From positions 808,478 to 872,477 of the forward strand of contig SCFE01000091.1 of the NCBI GenBank assembly GCA_004352715.1: a stretch of DNA of 64,000 nucleotides. The letters run 5' to 3'. The DNA comes from Hofstenia miamia. Lineage: Eukaryota > Xenacoelomorpha > Acoela. The notes beneath the pieces were generated by a model. It ran no database searches and was not told the DNA's origin. It worked only from the letters and a program-made list of their open reading frames with translations. A program made the translations under genes and the position numbers. Below are positions 22,966 through 34,981 of the stretch, piece by piece; the stretch's first letter is position 1, and the number at the start of each line of letters is the position of its first letter.

Positions 22966-23800
22966 GTCATTCAGATTTGTCATTTTGCTTAGCATGTAGT
23001 TTAAAATTGACAATGCGTAATTGATTTGCTTCATAGCATTTACTAGTGATTAGTTCTTTTCTCTTCTTAAGGGCTTTGTTTTCTCAGTCCTGCTCTTGTC
23101 TATTTAGTCCTTTGGTTAGGTATAACTTGTGAGCGAATGCATTAAATTTTTTTAACTTTCCTGCATTGCCCAAGATAATTTTTGTTTGGATTGGTTCTTT
23201 TAATCAAATGAGCATAGCACGTGTTTTATTTTTCACAAACTTGCCTAATCAGTAGACATAACAAATTTGACTTTCTTCAAATTCATTGTTTAATGCTTGA
23301 AAAAGTTTAACAACCTCTTCTATCTCTTCTTTTGCTCTATCACCTGATGAAGTTTTTGCACTTTCGTGAAATCCTTTAATACGAATTTCGTATTCACTTG
23401 TGGTTGTACAGGAAGGGTTGTTTTAACTTGGATATTTTTAATTTCAGGCAACACTTGTAGTATTTCAGTAACTGCATTTTCAACCTTTTTGGTTGTACAA
23501 GAGACATAATTCTCGGTGAGAGGACATTTTAAACAATTTTGACATTGCCAAAAAGACTTCCATTTGTTTTCTTAGTACCATTTAAAAACTCACATATGGT
23601 TTTGCAGAGCCTGTACATGACAAACGAAATTGATGTTTGCATGTAATGCACCTGATTTTTTCCAAATTACTTTCAACCTTATTTTGACAAATTCCACAAT
23701 TAAGTGTTAAATTTTCGTTTGCACATTTCGAACACATTGTGTTTAAGCTTAAATTGGTTAATATTGACTGTTTATTACCACAGTTGTAACCAAACGGCAT
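22966..23800 (-). pseudogene. ORF1 of the second LINE with PHD-like zinc finger
   Basis: The ATG at 23800-23798 starts MPFGYNCGN. Residues 20-65 hold CSKC, CGIC, CITC and a following H/C pair (KHQFRLSC), a PHD/RING-like zinc finger seen in ORF1 of CR1-type elements. After about 23580 the frame shifts and is interrupted, but readable stretches (KEEIEEVVKLFQALNNEFEE, ILGNAGKLKKFNAFAHKLYL) follow the usual ORF1 pattern of a nucleic-acid-binding C-terminal domain. A solo LTR is inserted exactly at the start codon: its target duplication ATAC overlaps the ATG. Confidence 0.65.
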
Positions 23801-23802
23801 AC

Positions 23803-24935
23803 TGTAGCATCCGCTACCAAGCTTCAACAGAGAGTAAATGATTCTTTTAAATTATTGTTCCTCGTTATATGTGCGTAGGGATGTACTGTTGTTAACTTTA
23901 TTTCACTCTGAAATGAGATACACTATTGTTAACCTGTACTTAACTTAAAGTAACTTGATACTATTTAGGTATACCATTGTCGCAGTTCTTCTCCGTGATT
24001 TGGCTGTGGCCTCTGGCCGACTCTGATCACCGAATCACTCCACATGTGCCTCAATCATTGATTGAGTAGTTCCAAGTCTCAGCTCATTGAAGTACATATG
24101 TGTTCCCTATCCTAACTCAGTGCAGCTCTCAAGGCTGTTTGTAACTGACTTAAACTCAATTTGTAGTGTGTATTTATAGTACTTCACAACCTGGCAATGT
24201 CACTAGCTGCTTAATAAATATTACTTCTGCCATTACTGAAAAATATTGGCTTTAATTAATATAGTTAGATAAAGTAAATAATTACTTGCAGCTTCGTACC
24301 TTACATTTAAATAACAGTACATGCTCAGCCTATTTATCAGTCTATTTATAGGTCACCTAATTTGACAGAGTAATATAGATATAACCTACGATAGGCTATC
24401 CAGCCTTTTCTCCAATATCAATTATTTAATAGTCAGCTAAACGGAGAAAAACTCCTATTCGTAGACCTAACCTAAATGCAGGTTCATGGCTTGGATCAAG
24501 GACCCTCGAATCGCTCCCAATGTGTGCCCAAGCCACTACTACTGCATTTACCGTTTAGCTTGACATCATTTATAAATAAGCAAACCAAATGAAATCTAAA
24601 GATAAGATTTTCGAAGAATTTACTTCAACAGCTTCCAAATTAATTTCAGCTTTATTTATATTCTAATTCAAATAGTACCTGTTGTTTGAAAATTGAATTT
24701 AATTCGTCTGCCAAAATGGCTAAAAATAATGGAAGCGATTTCGCCCCCTTCGTTTACTCAAATTATTCAACGAAAATTACTAATTTGCTATTTTATTACA
24801 TAGTTGAATTTACAAAAATAATGATGATAAATAAACTTAAATTGTTTTAATCAATAAATCATAATTCGATCTTAATACTGACTAATCCTTTGATCTTCTC
24901 TTCTTTAGCAGCATTATTCTTTGGATTATGCTACA
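23803..24935 (-). mobile_element. Solo LTR A of a Ty3/Gypsy-type element
   Basis: 1133 bp bounded by TGTAGCAT and its reverse complement ATGCTACA, flanked by a perfect 4-bp target duplication ATAC (23799-23802 and 24936-24939). It aligns over its length with the LTR of the element at 58918-63453 and with solo LTR B. There is no internal region, so it arose by LTR-LTR recombination. The strand is assigned from the gag gene of the related full element. This copy keeps many CG dinucleotides. It interrupts the start of the LINE ORF1 to the left. Confidence 0.9.
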
Positions 24936-25134
24936 ATACCTGTCAAATTTGTGCTTTAACAAATTCAAATATAAATTCAAGGCGCGGTAATATTTGGAGC
25001 ATTTGCCTTTAAGCTGTATGTTTTCTTTCAATATTCTTTTACAAAAGGGATAAGTTAAATTTTGATGTTGCTGAAGTACATAGAGATAGTGAAGTTTCTA
25101 CTAGCTTAAGTTACAATGAGGCTTGAAATTGAAA
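24936..25134. other. Flank of solo LTR A, no gene
   Basis: Probably the 5' UTR of the second LINE, displaced by the LTR insertion. No coding pattern seen. Confidence 0.4.
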
Positions 25135-25139
25135 ACCCG

Positions 25140-25173
<34 letters not shown>

Positions 25174-25496
25174 GGTNNNNNNNNNNNNNNNNNNNNNNNN
25201 NNNNNNNNNNNNNNNNNNNNNNNNNNNNNNNNNNNNNNNNNNNNNNNNNNNNNNNNNNNNNNNNNNNNNNNNNNNNNNNNNNNNNNNNNNNNNNNNNNNN
25301 NNNNNNNNNNNNNNNNNNNNNNNNNNNNNNNNNNNNNNNNNNNNNNNNNNNNNNNNNNNNNNNNNNNNNNNNNNNNNNNNNNNNNNNNNNNNNNNNNNNN
25401 NNNNNNNNNNNNNNNNNNNNNNNNNNNNNNNNNNNNNNNNNNNNNNNNNNNNNNNNNNNNNNNNNNNNNNNNNNNNNNNNNNNNNNNNNNNNNNCG

Positions 25497-25527
<31 letters not shown>
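25135..25527. repeat. AT palindrome with N gap
   Basis: ACCCG (25135-25139), 15 TA units and CGGGT (25172-25176) form a hairpin-capable palindrome that runs into 318 N (25177-25494). On the far side CGC is followed by another (TA)n tract (25498-25526). The gap probably reflects an AT-rich palindrome or expanded repeat that could not be assembled. Confidence 0.8.
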
Positions 25528-25528
<1 letters not shown>

Positions 25529-26430
25529 TCAATCTTCATGTGAGAGATCAGGAGAATTTTTTTTTCAATGTTTTTAGTTTTGCAGCGTTTGCTATGATTG
25601 TTGGATAAACAATGGTCCATTAATGGGAGAAATGGGCAATAATGGCCATTCATTTGCCAACATAACCAACATAACAAAAGGTTTTTTAATCTTGAAACTT
25701 CTGAATTTTACAGAAAAAAAATATTACACTATTTTAAACAATATATGCATTGCCTTAAAATTTGAGTTCATTAATGGTGTGAAAATGGTCCATTAATTTT
25801 ATGACCCATTGATTATAATGATTCACAATTATGCCAGATCAAATTAAATTTTTTAACAAATGAATTTACTTACCCTAAAAAAGTTGATAACACAATTTAG
25901 CATGTCAGCTCTTGTTTTTATGAGCACTGTATAATAAATTCAATGGCTTGCAGCACACTGTTCAATCTTAGGGATAATATGCTATACACACTTTCAAATG
26001 TGCCCTTAACTTAACCAAGCTATACTACAAATTCCTACCAAATGTTTGAATTGAATATGCTTGACAGGACCTCAAAGATATCTTTTTGCCATTTGCTAGG
26101 CTTGGAGTCAACTTTAATTCTTATTTATTAAACTAGTATAAACTAATATGGAATGTTTAGAATAGGAATTATTTTGGATCCTTAATTGTGGTGGCTAATT
26201 AAATAAGGAGAAACTAATATCAAAAGTTTGGTTAGTCGCCTGAGACAACATTATATTTAATAATCATATAATTTTATTAAATAATTTGATATATAATTGC
26301 CCCTTGATTTAAGCATGTGCTGCTTGTATAAACTTTGCAAAGGAAAACAGACAGTAATTCTTGGATCTTCAGCATGATGCCATGTGGAATTGGTAATCCC
26401 AACTGTTTTTTTACCTAAAAAGAAAATACA
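25528..26430. other. No gene seen
   Basis: CpG-poor AT-rich DNA. The phrase ATGGTCCATTAATG occurs near 25609 and a close variant near 25786; nothing else is notable. Confidence 0.45.
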
Positions 26431-26870
26431 GGGTGCCCAGTTAATATCGATACTTTTTGACGAATCATATTCAAAATGTAAGAAATAAGAAGTATAGACT
26501 TTATTAAGCAAATGAATACATAAGAAATCACAGCAAATGTTCAAAGTGACCACATCTATTGTGAATACATGCTCTTAGATGTGGTATACATGATGTAGTA
26601 GCTCTTTGAATAATATCCATAGGTATATTGTTCCATGTTTCCATAAGGGTTGCCTTCAATTTCTCCATGCGGGTGATTTTACTTCATTTTGCAGCCAACC
26701 CAGCTAAAAATGCCTCATAGAGAATAGTCCATCACTTTCAAATCAGGACTTTTTGATGGCCATTCATCAGGAGTAATGAAGTCAAGTGCATTTTCTCTGA
26801 TCCACTGAGTTGACGTTCTTGCAGTGTGAGCTTTGGACATTAGTGATCATGTTAAGAAGTATTGATTTTA
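26431..26870 (-). pseudogene. mariner-family transposase C-terminal fragment
   Basis: The minus strand reads HTARTSTQWIRENALDFI, then DEWPSKSPDLKVMDYSL. This matches the mariner pattern of a second-Asp block, (A)HTAxxTQxWLxxN, and the WPPxSPDLNPxDYxxW block that carries the third catalytic residue. Interrupted frames downstream still show a pattern like the final helices (RMEKLKATLMETWNN). N-terminal DNA-binding and first-Asp blocks are absent. CpG-poor and decayed. Confidence 0.65.
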
Positions 26871-27099
26871 ACTGGGCGCCTTTTAGTTACATTTAATTAC
26901 TGATCATTGATTGTTGTTTGGTTAAAATCAAAGATTAATTAGGTTTCATATCAGACTTTCTTAAACTATGCAGCAACCTATGATCTACTCCTGCAAATGC
27001 AGGCAACGCTCAATTTCACACATGCAGCAATCTAATTGTTTGAAAGTTACTTAAGTAAACAATTTAGATTTAGTTAGATTAGAATCACTCTGAAGTAGC

Positions 27100-27560
27100 T
27101 TACAAGAAGTGATAGATGGCATTCTAAAGAAATCTCTTTTGACACCAGTGCTTTTAGCTCTTTATGTCTCTGCTTTGCAATTGGAGAATTTGGAATGTGA
27201 AATTTTTAAATATGCTGACAATTTGACAAGTCTGATGTCAATAAAATATGGCATAAAGCCAAGGACCAGGAGTGAGAACATTACTAAATGGTATATAGCT
27301 AAATTTAAGTAAAAGTAGAAAATGGCATGTAGCAAAAGCTTCAAAACTTAGGAGTTGCCTAATCTTATCAACAAACATTTAGTAGTAATAGATAACCTGC
27401 AACTATTGGGCTAAATATTTTAGTAGATCTAAGCTGGGTGGTACATATTCACATCCTTGTAAGGAAATGTATTATAAGCCTATTTATTATTTGTAGTAGA
27501 AATGGAATATTAGGGTGTAATTGAAAAAAAGTTTTTTGATCTTTTAAGCAAAGAGTTCTA
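27100..27560 (+). pseudogene. LINE reverse-transcriptase fragment
   Basis: The plus strand reads ECEIFKYADNLTSLMS, the RT catalytic box with YADD changed to YADN, preceded by LLALYVSAL, which matches LLFxLYINDL. About 150 bp further on, LLGLNILVDLSWVVHIHI corresponds to the thumb motif (YLGVxID.xLxWxxHI). Frameshifts separate the pieces. Dead fragment of a CR1/Jockey-type element. Confidence 0.5.
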
Positions 27561-27897
27561 AAAATCTGCCTCTATGTCTAAAACTACGGCTTTTCCTTAT
27601 TTCCCCTTGTCAAAAGTATTGAAATTGCATTACATGTAATTAGTTCAATGACATAACAATGACATTTAATGGAAACTTTAAACCAATGTTTGGCCTTCTG
27701 TTTAACTTTGTTGATCAGACTCAATGCAGATCAGTCGTTTGTGTACCAAAAATCGCCAGAGGATTCTGATTAAAATGGTCTTAGTAGTAGAGGTAAAGTT
27801 GTTACTCACAATAGAAGCTATGAGTGGAACATTATGACCAGAGTTTTTCATGAAACTGGTATGAGAAAAAACTGGGAGACATTGAACACTGACCCAT
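27561..27897. other. No gene seen
   Basis: AT-rich spacer between the RT fragment and the GTGG/CCAC palindrome cluster. Confidence 0.45.
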
Positions 27898-28682
27898 GTA
27901 GCCACCACCAGTGGTCCACTGTTGGGGAATGAGTGGCATGGGCGGCCACCAGTTCCCACCAGTGGACTACTGGTGGGGATGCAGTGGCAGGAGTTTCAAT
28001 TACAGCTACTCATAGCCACAAGTGGACCACTGGCGGACCACTAGATACATCTGATTTACTTTTAATCATAAATAATATATGAGCTAATGCTTGCAAGTAA
28101 AATATTATTCATTATTATGATTCTTAGATTTCATAAATATATAAAATTCATTGTGAAGAGCTTTTTTTTGCAATTTTCTGTTTGCAAAAATTATATGGTA
28201 TGTGTGCAAAATGAAATTTCAAAATAATTTATTCACGATTATTCACGGACCTTGAAATTAATGTCTATATGAGTACTTAAAATTGGGCAAAAGTTATTTT
28301 TAATTATTAAAAGAAAATTATGTTTAAAAATTGCAATTTCTTCTGAAATTGAAAATGAAATTTAAACTGGGCATTTTGTATGCTTGTTGCTATTGGTTAT
28401 AATAAACAATAATTCTTTATATTTACCATTGCCAAATTAAAATCAATTTAAATGGTAAACTTGCCTTCAACCCTTTGTTGGGTTTTTGTTAGTTTAAACT
28501 CTATCAATATAAAAGTTTGCTATTGTTACATTTGAGACATTGCTCTAATACTGAAATTGTACTTTTGCCACCAATTAGCCACCAGTGGACCGCCAGTTAG
28601 CCACTGGTAGTTCACTTTCGTACGGGCGGCCAAATTCACTCGGTGGCCCACCGCTTCTGCCATGGTGGTCCACTAGTTGTGG
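27898..28682. repeat. Two clusters of GTGG/CCAC palindromes flanking AT-rich DNA
   Basis: GC-rich clusters at about 27898-28050 and 28567-28682 are built from variants of CCACCAGTGGNCCACTGGTGG (best copy 27955-27977, arms CCCACCAGT/ACTGGTGGG). They enclose about 510 bp of AT-rich sequence without coding potential. The layout suggests a fold-back or non-autonomous element, but no terminal duplication was found. Confidence 0.5.
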
Positions 28683-31600
28683 TATAATGCGCAGGACATG
28701 TGGGTGCATCCAGGGGCGCATCTAACTTTATGAATTTTAGAAGGGGCAAATTATTTAAGGCAATGCTATGCTGGCGAATTTTGTCAAAACCTTTGCTCGT
28801 AGTTTTGTGTACTACACAAAATTCTGGACACATTTTTGCCGGTATTCGATCCCCTATATTTACTAGAATATAGATACATTTTTAAATAGATACGTTATTG
28901 TTTACTGTTTTACATTTAATACCAATGATAATAATATAGCACTACAATTGCCTTAAAATTGCGTAAAAACTGAAGTATTCATGACAATTTTTTAAATTTT
29001 TAACAATTACGAAATCCTATTCCATGAACAATCATATGATACATTAAATGAAACACCAAAAAATTAACTTTGCAGCAAAAGAATATAACCGAAATTCGAA
29101 GACTCTTTCAATATCGGCACTAACAAAAGATAAAATGTAGCCTCCAAATATCTCTCTGATGGCCAAAGGTGATAATTTCAAGTATATTTTAAACATGTGA
29201 GAATGTTTCTCTTTAAGAGGCATCTCAAACGTGTGAGGCTCAGTCACCTTTATCAAAATTTGAAATCGCAATAATCTCTAAATCCAATGCGTCCACCCCT
29301 TACATTAATTCAAGAAAAGATAGATATATGCCTAATCCTAATATTTATGTAATTAGTGCATTTCTAATGACGAATTGTGAAAATATATACCGTAAAATGA
29401 GGAAACAACACTTTTTTAAAATCTTTTTTAATGCTAGTTTCTACTGTTGCAAATATTATCCAGTTTCACCACTATGATGAAGCATATTTCTTACAAATTC
29501 ATATTTTCGGGTCTATGATTGAAAAACTTAAACCATCTTAAAAAATAAGAAAGGTAGCTATTAACAAAATGCTTTTTTCAAAATTACACATTGTTATGTA
29601 CTCGATAAAATACCAAAAATGTAATTGAAACAAAAGTAAAAACGTAAAACTAAAAATTGGCAATCCATACATGCAAAATAAAGATCTTTATTCATTTCAT
29701 TGCACACGCCACAAAACCGTCTTCGCAATCTAAGCACTGAACCAATTCAGGTCCCTGTATTCACCAGAATCTACTAAGAACCCTTTTTCCTCTCTTCTTC
29801 CTCTCATTAGATTGACCGTGCTACTTATTTAGTAGGCCGTTTAAAACTATTACCGAACTCTGTGAATTTGATTGTATTCCGATGATAAAGCGTTACCGGA
29901 CCAAATTGGCACTAATTTAAACGGGACGGCCAAATTGAGCCGGCTTCGACCAAGGCTTTCCACCCATTTCCATCTCTGAATTAACATAGATATGCATGCA
30001 TATGATTTGTGTTGTAGAGATCTGTGGCCTCCATGGAAGTTCTCATGGAAAATTTCATTGACTTAGGTGAGGTGGAAATCAAATTTCTGCCCCATGCAAG
30101 CGTGGTGTACAATCTATGCCTAGCAATCGTCAAGTGAGCCAAATTATATCATTTTTATTTTGGATTTTTCGTCAAATATGTGTTGTATAATTTGCTTTTG
30201 AATTGGCAATTAGCGTATACCCACTGCTAATTTTAGGACTACACCCATGCATATAAACATGGCACAATTCGAACAATAAGATGTAGCAAAATCAGCTTAT
30301 TTGTAAAAGAACACAAAAAAATAAAATCGACAATATAAACATACATTTTTTCACATATACATGTATCTGAATGAAAACAATTAGCAAAGATTCGAATAAA
30401 AGCAACATCATCCTCCATTCTATTTTTATTAAAACTCAAAAGAAGTAATAACAATGCGTAAAACTCACCCAACTATTTTTATACTAAAAATATATGTGGG
30501 CCTGGGTTCAGGCCTAGCCTTTGCAGAGCCACAAGGGCTAGGTAAGGAAAAAGAATGAGTTTACTCAGCACAAGTCCGTTATGAGTTCAATATTTAATCT
30601 ACATCATAATTTAAGCCAAAATTTGTCTAAAATTATAGTCTGCACAGGTTAGTTATATTTTACTAAATTCAAACCAGCCCAAATTCACTACATTAAATAT
30701 CCAAGCGTATCTCAATCTATGGGTACCCAGCAGCTTCTACATCTCTACTAAAACTACATTAGTGAAAAAATATTAATTCTAAATATTAATCTATCTTGTG
30801 TTATTATTAGTCTTTAGATATCCATGTTATTTCGTGTTAATAAAAATTAATTTTTGTGATATATTTTAAAACGATAAAACAGCTAAATCTAATAGTAGAG
30901 TAATATTTGGCTTATTTTTTAATTTGTTCATATTTTCTGGTCAAATTCAGATCTTATATTTAAAATTTTTAAGTTAATTAAAATTATATAAAAAATTCAC
31001 AAAATATTTATTACAGCTGCTATTTTTCAAGCATATCTGTAAGATTTCATTCATATTAATAACCTAAAAAATATTATTCTCTCTTTATTTGCATTGTATA
31101 AATATAACAGGGTTTGTTAGTAAGTTTCAAAGTAAAAAACATATATACATGTATATAGCCCGATTTATTTTTGACAAAGGCAAAATTATTAATTTTGTAA
31201 ATGTGTATTTTTATGTCCCATGCAGCATGCTGTGTTGTGTTGTGCACATAACAAACTTAAAATCCTACACAACACAACATGTTGTTTTGTGTTGTTTGGT
31301 GTTATGAATACAACTCACAAGGATAAGCATGGGGGACGATCCTCTTTCAGCACATTGGAGTCGCATGCATTTCACCCAAAATAGTTCAGTTTGAATGGGT
31401 GTACTTGGTGAGTGAGTTAGAAACGCTATGGGCATCGCAGAATTGCTATTGATGAAATCAGTTTTATGTCATTGACAGAATTTAAAATATAGTCAATTTG
31501 CTCTTCAATATTCTCTTCAGGATCAGACAAGACATCATTGAAGTCCTCTTTAGCACTTTCAAAAAATTATTCTCACATGGAAGAATGTATTCTTCCCTGA

Positions 31601-31894
31601 ATTCTTGAGTGTGCACTAACATCATAATTAACGTCGAATTGCGTTCTAAATCATCAATACAAATAAAACTGAATCCAAAAAGACAAATAGAAAGTGTATG
31701 TAAATATATTAATGTTCATATTCCAGTTCTAATGATATTGAGGTTGCCAGGAACCCCATAATAAGTAATCCAAACTTAATAGTAAAGCATATAAGGGGTG
31801 AGTACAAAAAAATTGGACAAAATTTACAAGCACTATAAGGAAGGAAAAAAAATAAAAAGATAATTATTAATGTTTATTTGTGAATATAAGGATT
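28683..31894. other. No gene seen
   Basis: AT-rich. CAGGGGCGCATCTA at 28713 resembles a hAT terminus, with only a poor partner near 29290-29304. A short inverted pair of GTGTTGTGTTGTG and CACAACACAAC lies at about 31230-31280. No coding sequence, RNA gene or other structure could be supported. Confidence 0.4.
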
Positions 31895-32700
31895 CACTCT
31901 TTCAATAAAAATCAATGAATACAAGCATAGAGTCCATTTGTATAACAGTCTCTCAATTTCTTTCTTGTTGATGAAAATAATCGCTGTACAAATTCACCAC
32001 TCAGTTTTTTATACAAAGTTTTATATTCCAAATTGTATCTTTTGTTCTTGTAAAAAATTTCATGTCATGCGGGCATATTGGGATGATGCTTCATCAGCCG
32101 ACAATACATATTGATTATCAGGATGCTTCGTTTGCAGAAATGGCAGCAGTCGTTCTCGCAAGCAATATTCAATGTACAATTCCTTATTTATTGCTAAAGC
32201 ACTCGGAATAATGATTGGTTCACTAATTCCTTTCTCACTAATAGCCATCCACAGCATGACTTTTGTTCGAATTTCTTTTTGGATTTCACTCTATTTGCAC
32301 TAAGTGTACATCCTCTTTCTCTGCATAGAAATACATATTACTCTTCATATTGTATCCTGAAGTCCAAAGTATTTATCATCATCAAATACAATTGCTTGTT
32401 CAGCTAAAAAATTGTAGATTTTTCTCGTCTGGTTTTTTATCAATTTGATGTTGTCCTTTGAATATCTGGGAGACTTTGGCTTTCGACGGCAAACAATTGT
32501 AGTGTGTCTTTTAATTGTTTTTGTAACAAGAGATTGACTGCATTGCAAGTGGCTTCCATTTTTCTTGTCGACTATTTTGTGCTCTTGCTCTGAACCATTT
32601 GCTTCTTCATAATCACAATTCTAGATTTCGTCATTATCTTCGCTATTCTACCCCTGCCAGTTTTTCTTACTGCTGTTCCTCCCTCATTCGCATTTTTTGG
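31895..32700 (-). pseudogene. mariner/IS630-type transposase, internally deleted
   Basis: Reading from the right: helix-turn-helix remnant CSQSLVTKTIKRHT, then VFDDDKYFGLQ (first catalytic Asp region), LWMAISEKGISEPIIIPS, and DNQYVLSADEASSQYARMT, the position of the second Asp block (usually WPDLASSHYA). After a break, the C-terminal KLSGEFVQRLFSSTRKKLRDC follows directly. The block with the third catalytic residue is missing, so this copy is deleted as well as frameshifted. The sequence style matches a mariner-like family found in cnidarians and insects. Terminal repeats were not identified. Confidence 0.75.
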
Positions 32701-33531
32701 GATATTCATATGAAAAAATTTAGACCAATGTGTTGTTAGCCATCTTGAAGAAAGTGCAATTACATCATTAGTTTAGTTCGAAATATTTATTCTCATTTCA
32801 TTGAAATTATTGATGCACTTTTATCAGATCGCTACTGTATTATAAAATATCCCTGTTAAGCAGTGGCATGCTAAATATATATTAAAAACATAATACTTTT
32901 AGAATTTTAAAGCATGCCACTACTTTCAATTTAATTAAATTACAACAAAACTAGTCATATCTTCTTGCAACATTAATGTCTTTTTAGTCTCTTGTCGGGA
33001 GTTTTGTCTAAACAAATGTAAATCAAATTTGGGTACTAAGAATTTCCTAAACCAATAGTTACATGTATACATTATTTTTTGGGGTATATATTAACATAAA
33101 AATAGAAGTACATTACAAATTCATATAAGACAATTATTTACCAAAACGTAGTTTTCAAAATTATATCCACAATTACTCATATATTTATAACTGAATGGTT
33201 AAAAGTTGAAAGAATACATTGGACTTTTTCTGCGACGTCAATAAAAATATTAAATGTATTATTAAAATAAAAATTTTAAGCTTTGGTATTGTAATGATTT
33301 TGAAAAATATATGGAATCAAAAAACGATTTTGAAAGCAGCAAACGGACAATAAAAATATTTGTTTAAGTTTTTCAATTTTATGGAATATACTATAATACT
33401 ATAATTTTTTGTTTACAATACAGCATAATTAGGGCCTCGTGGCATGAAAATTTCAGAGTCAGTTCGGTTCAGTAAAACTCAAAATACCGCCAGATCAGAT
33501 AGAATATCAAAAATCAATAGTTTATTTTGTA
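32701..33531. other. No gene seen
   Basis: AT-rich DNA between the mariner remnant and the (TA)n/N gap. No coding pattern. Confidence 0.45.
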
Positions 33532-33755
33532 TATATATATATATATATATANNNNNNNNNNNNNNNNNNNNNNNNNNNNNNNNNNNNNNNNNNNNNNNNN
33601 NNNNNNNNNNNNNNNNNNNNNNNNNNNNNNNNNNNNNNNNNNNNNNNNNNNNNNNNNNNNNNNNNNNNNNNNNNNNNNNNNNNNNNNNNNNNNNNNNNNN
33701 NNNNNNNNNNNNNNNNNNNNNNNNNNNNNNNNNNNNNNNNNNNNNNNNNNNNNNN
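33532..33755. repeat. (TA)n microsatellite and 204-N gap
   Basis: The dinucleotide tract 33532-33551 runs into N (33552-33755). The gap removes the C-terminal end of the Penelope fragment to the right. Confidence 0.9.
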
Positions 33756-34183
33756 GTTTTCTTGGTTGATTTAATACATATGGCTTCTGCTATCTTAGTT
33801 TCACGATGCTTTACTATTATGTTAAAAATTTTTAGCTTAGGTGCACATCCATGAATATATATTTCTGATTGTAGATGCCCTCTTATATGTTCTTTTGCCC
33901 GAGTTTCTAAATGTCTTCTAGACTCGCCAATGTATGAACTTGAACATTCATCACAGTCGTATGAATAAACGATATTAGAAGACAGGGAAATCGGTATATG
34001 ATCTTTATTAAGGAACATCTGCATGGTTTTCTTTGCATAAAATACTGGACAAATTTTCGAAACTTGTAATTCTTTGTTATATGTTTTATGGTTCTCTTCA
34101 GTTGTTCTTCTCGTGTTCTTATGAAATATTTCCTTTTGAAAGAAAATCGTAAGAAAATCGATTCTGACTGCTATCTTTACATG
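33756..34183 (-). pseudogene. Penelope-like element, GIY-YIG endonuclease end
   Basis: The minus-strand frame is open from about 34183 into the gap. It reads KICPVFYAKKTMQMF, then NIVYSYDCDECSSSYIGES, then RRHLETRAKEHIRG. This matches the linker and GIY-YIG nuclease of Penelope retroelements: the VY...C..C...YIG core with Cys pair, followed by the R...H region. Further on, KIAEAICIKSTK corresponds to the IxEAxxI helix. The reverse transcriptase would lie to the right (higher coordinates) but is not visible there, so the copy is truncated upstream. The surviving part has no stop; the end is lost in the N gap. Confidence 0.8.
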
Positions 34184-34981
34184 ACATTAAAAATATTTTT
34201 ACGATTGCGCTAAATGCGCCAGAATTTTTATGTTTGTTCGAAATATTTCTGTTTAGCGCAGCAACGCGCATTGTAGAGCTGGTTTTGTTCAAGGGAAATA
34301 TTTGATAATTTTAGGGCAATTTACGTATTGTTCACCTTGAGATCAACAATATGCACGCCTGAATCAATATATAGTTTATTAGCATTAAGTTGGGTATACT
34401 GTGAGTGTAAATTTTTAACCCATGCTTTATTGTGCTGTTTTTTGTATTGTATATTGTAATGACGCATTAAGTGTAGTTTTAGCAGCATTTGTTCAAGTGA
34501 TTATCTATGCTGTAATGTATTACACTTAATATGAATTCTATTATATTTAATTTTATTTTATTCTATTCAACTTAGTGAAATTCATACAAGAGTACATTTA
34601 ACCTATCATTTGCAATAAGGCTGATTTTTACTGATATATACATATCATTATTAAACAAATAACTTAAGATTAAGTAACATTAAAGCTATTAGCAAAAACA
34701 GCGCATAAAAATTTATGTAATTGAATGAAAAACTGAGGATTGCTCAACAACAACATTTAAAAAAAGTTTTAGAGTAAAATTTTGTCGCTTATGGTCGCTA
34801 AGCTTTTATCTTTCTTATTTTTAGTATTGCATTAGGATAGATAATAGGCGAAACATTTACAATAATTGGTGAATTTTAATAATAAATTTTATATCACAAT
34901 AAAAAAACAGTGAATCACGTCTCAGATTTCAAAAGACTACTTAAGCCTCCTGTCGCTGTGATTTAACTATTTTAAAATATA
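34184..34981. other. No gene seen; 3' flank of the nuclear receptor gene
   Basis: AT-rich. AATAAA-type polyadenylation signals are plausible on the minus strand but too common here to call. Confidence 0.4.

Larger units (their letters stand above)
19998..23800 (-). mobile_element. Second LINE (CR1-like), decayed
   Basis: Runs right to left: zinc-finger ORF1 (23800-22966), partial endonuclease, reverse transcriptase, C-terminal domain, then a short 3' UTR and a tail of (CATA)n followed by (TA)n (20058-20006). The order, the PHD-like finger in ORF1 and the C-terminal TRN...L.LP motif fit CR1-like elements. It is unlike the LINE at 12.9-16.7 kb, whose ORF1 has an RRM. Stops and frameshifts occur throughout. 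A foreign 3' end with a (CTT)n tail sits between ORF1 and ORF2. Confidence 0.75.

Noticed and set aside
25111-25677. Open frames of 150-190 codons across N gaps (also at 33444-34024 and 57369-58081)
   Set aside because: They are open only because N codons are not stops; the readable parts are (TA)n translated as Tyr-Ile repeats or minisatellite. Only the GIY-YIG part at 33756-34183 was kept.
28713-29304. hAT-like element from CAGGGGCGCATCTA to a GCGTCCACCCCTT end
   Set aside because: The two ends match poorly and no 8-bp duplication is present.
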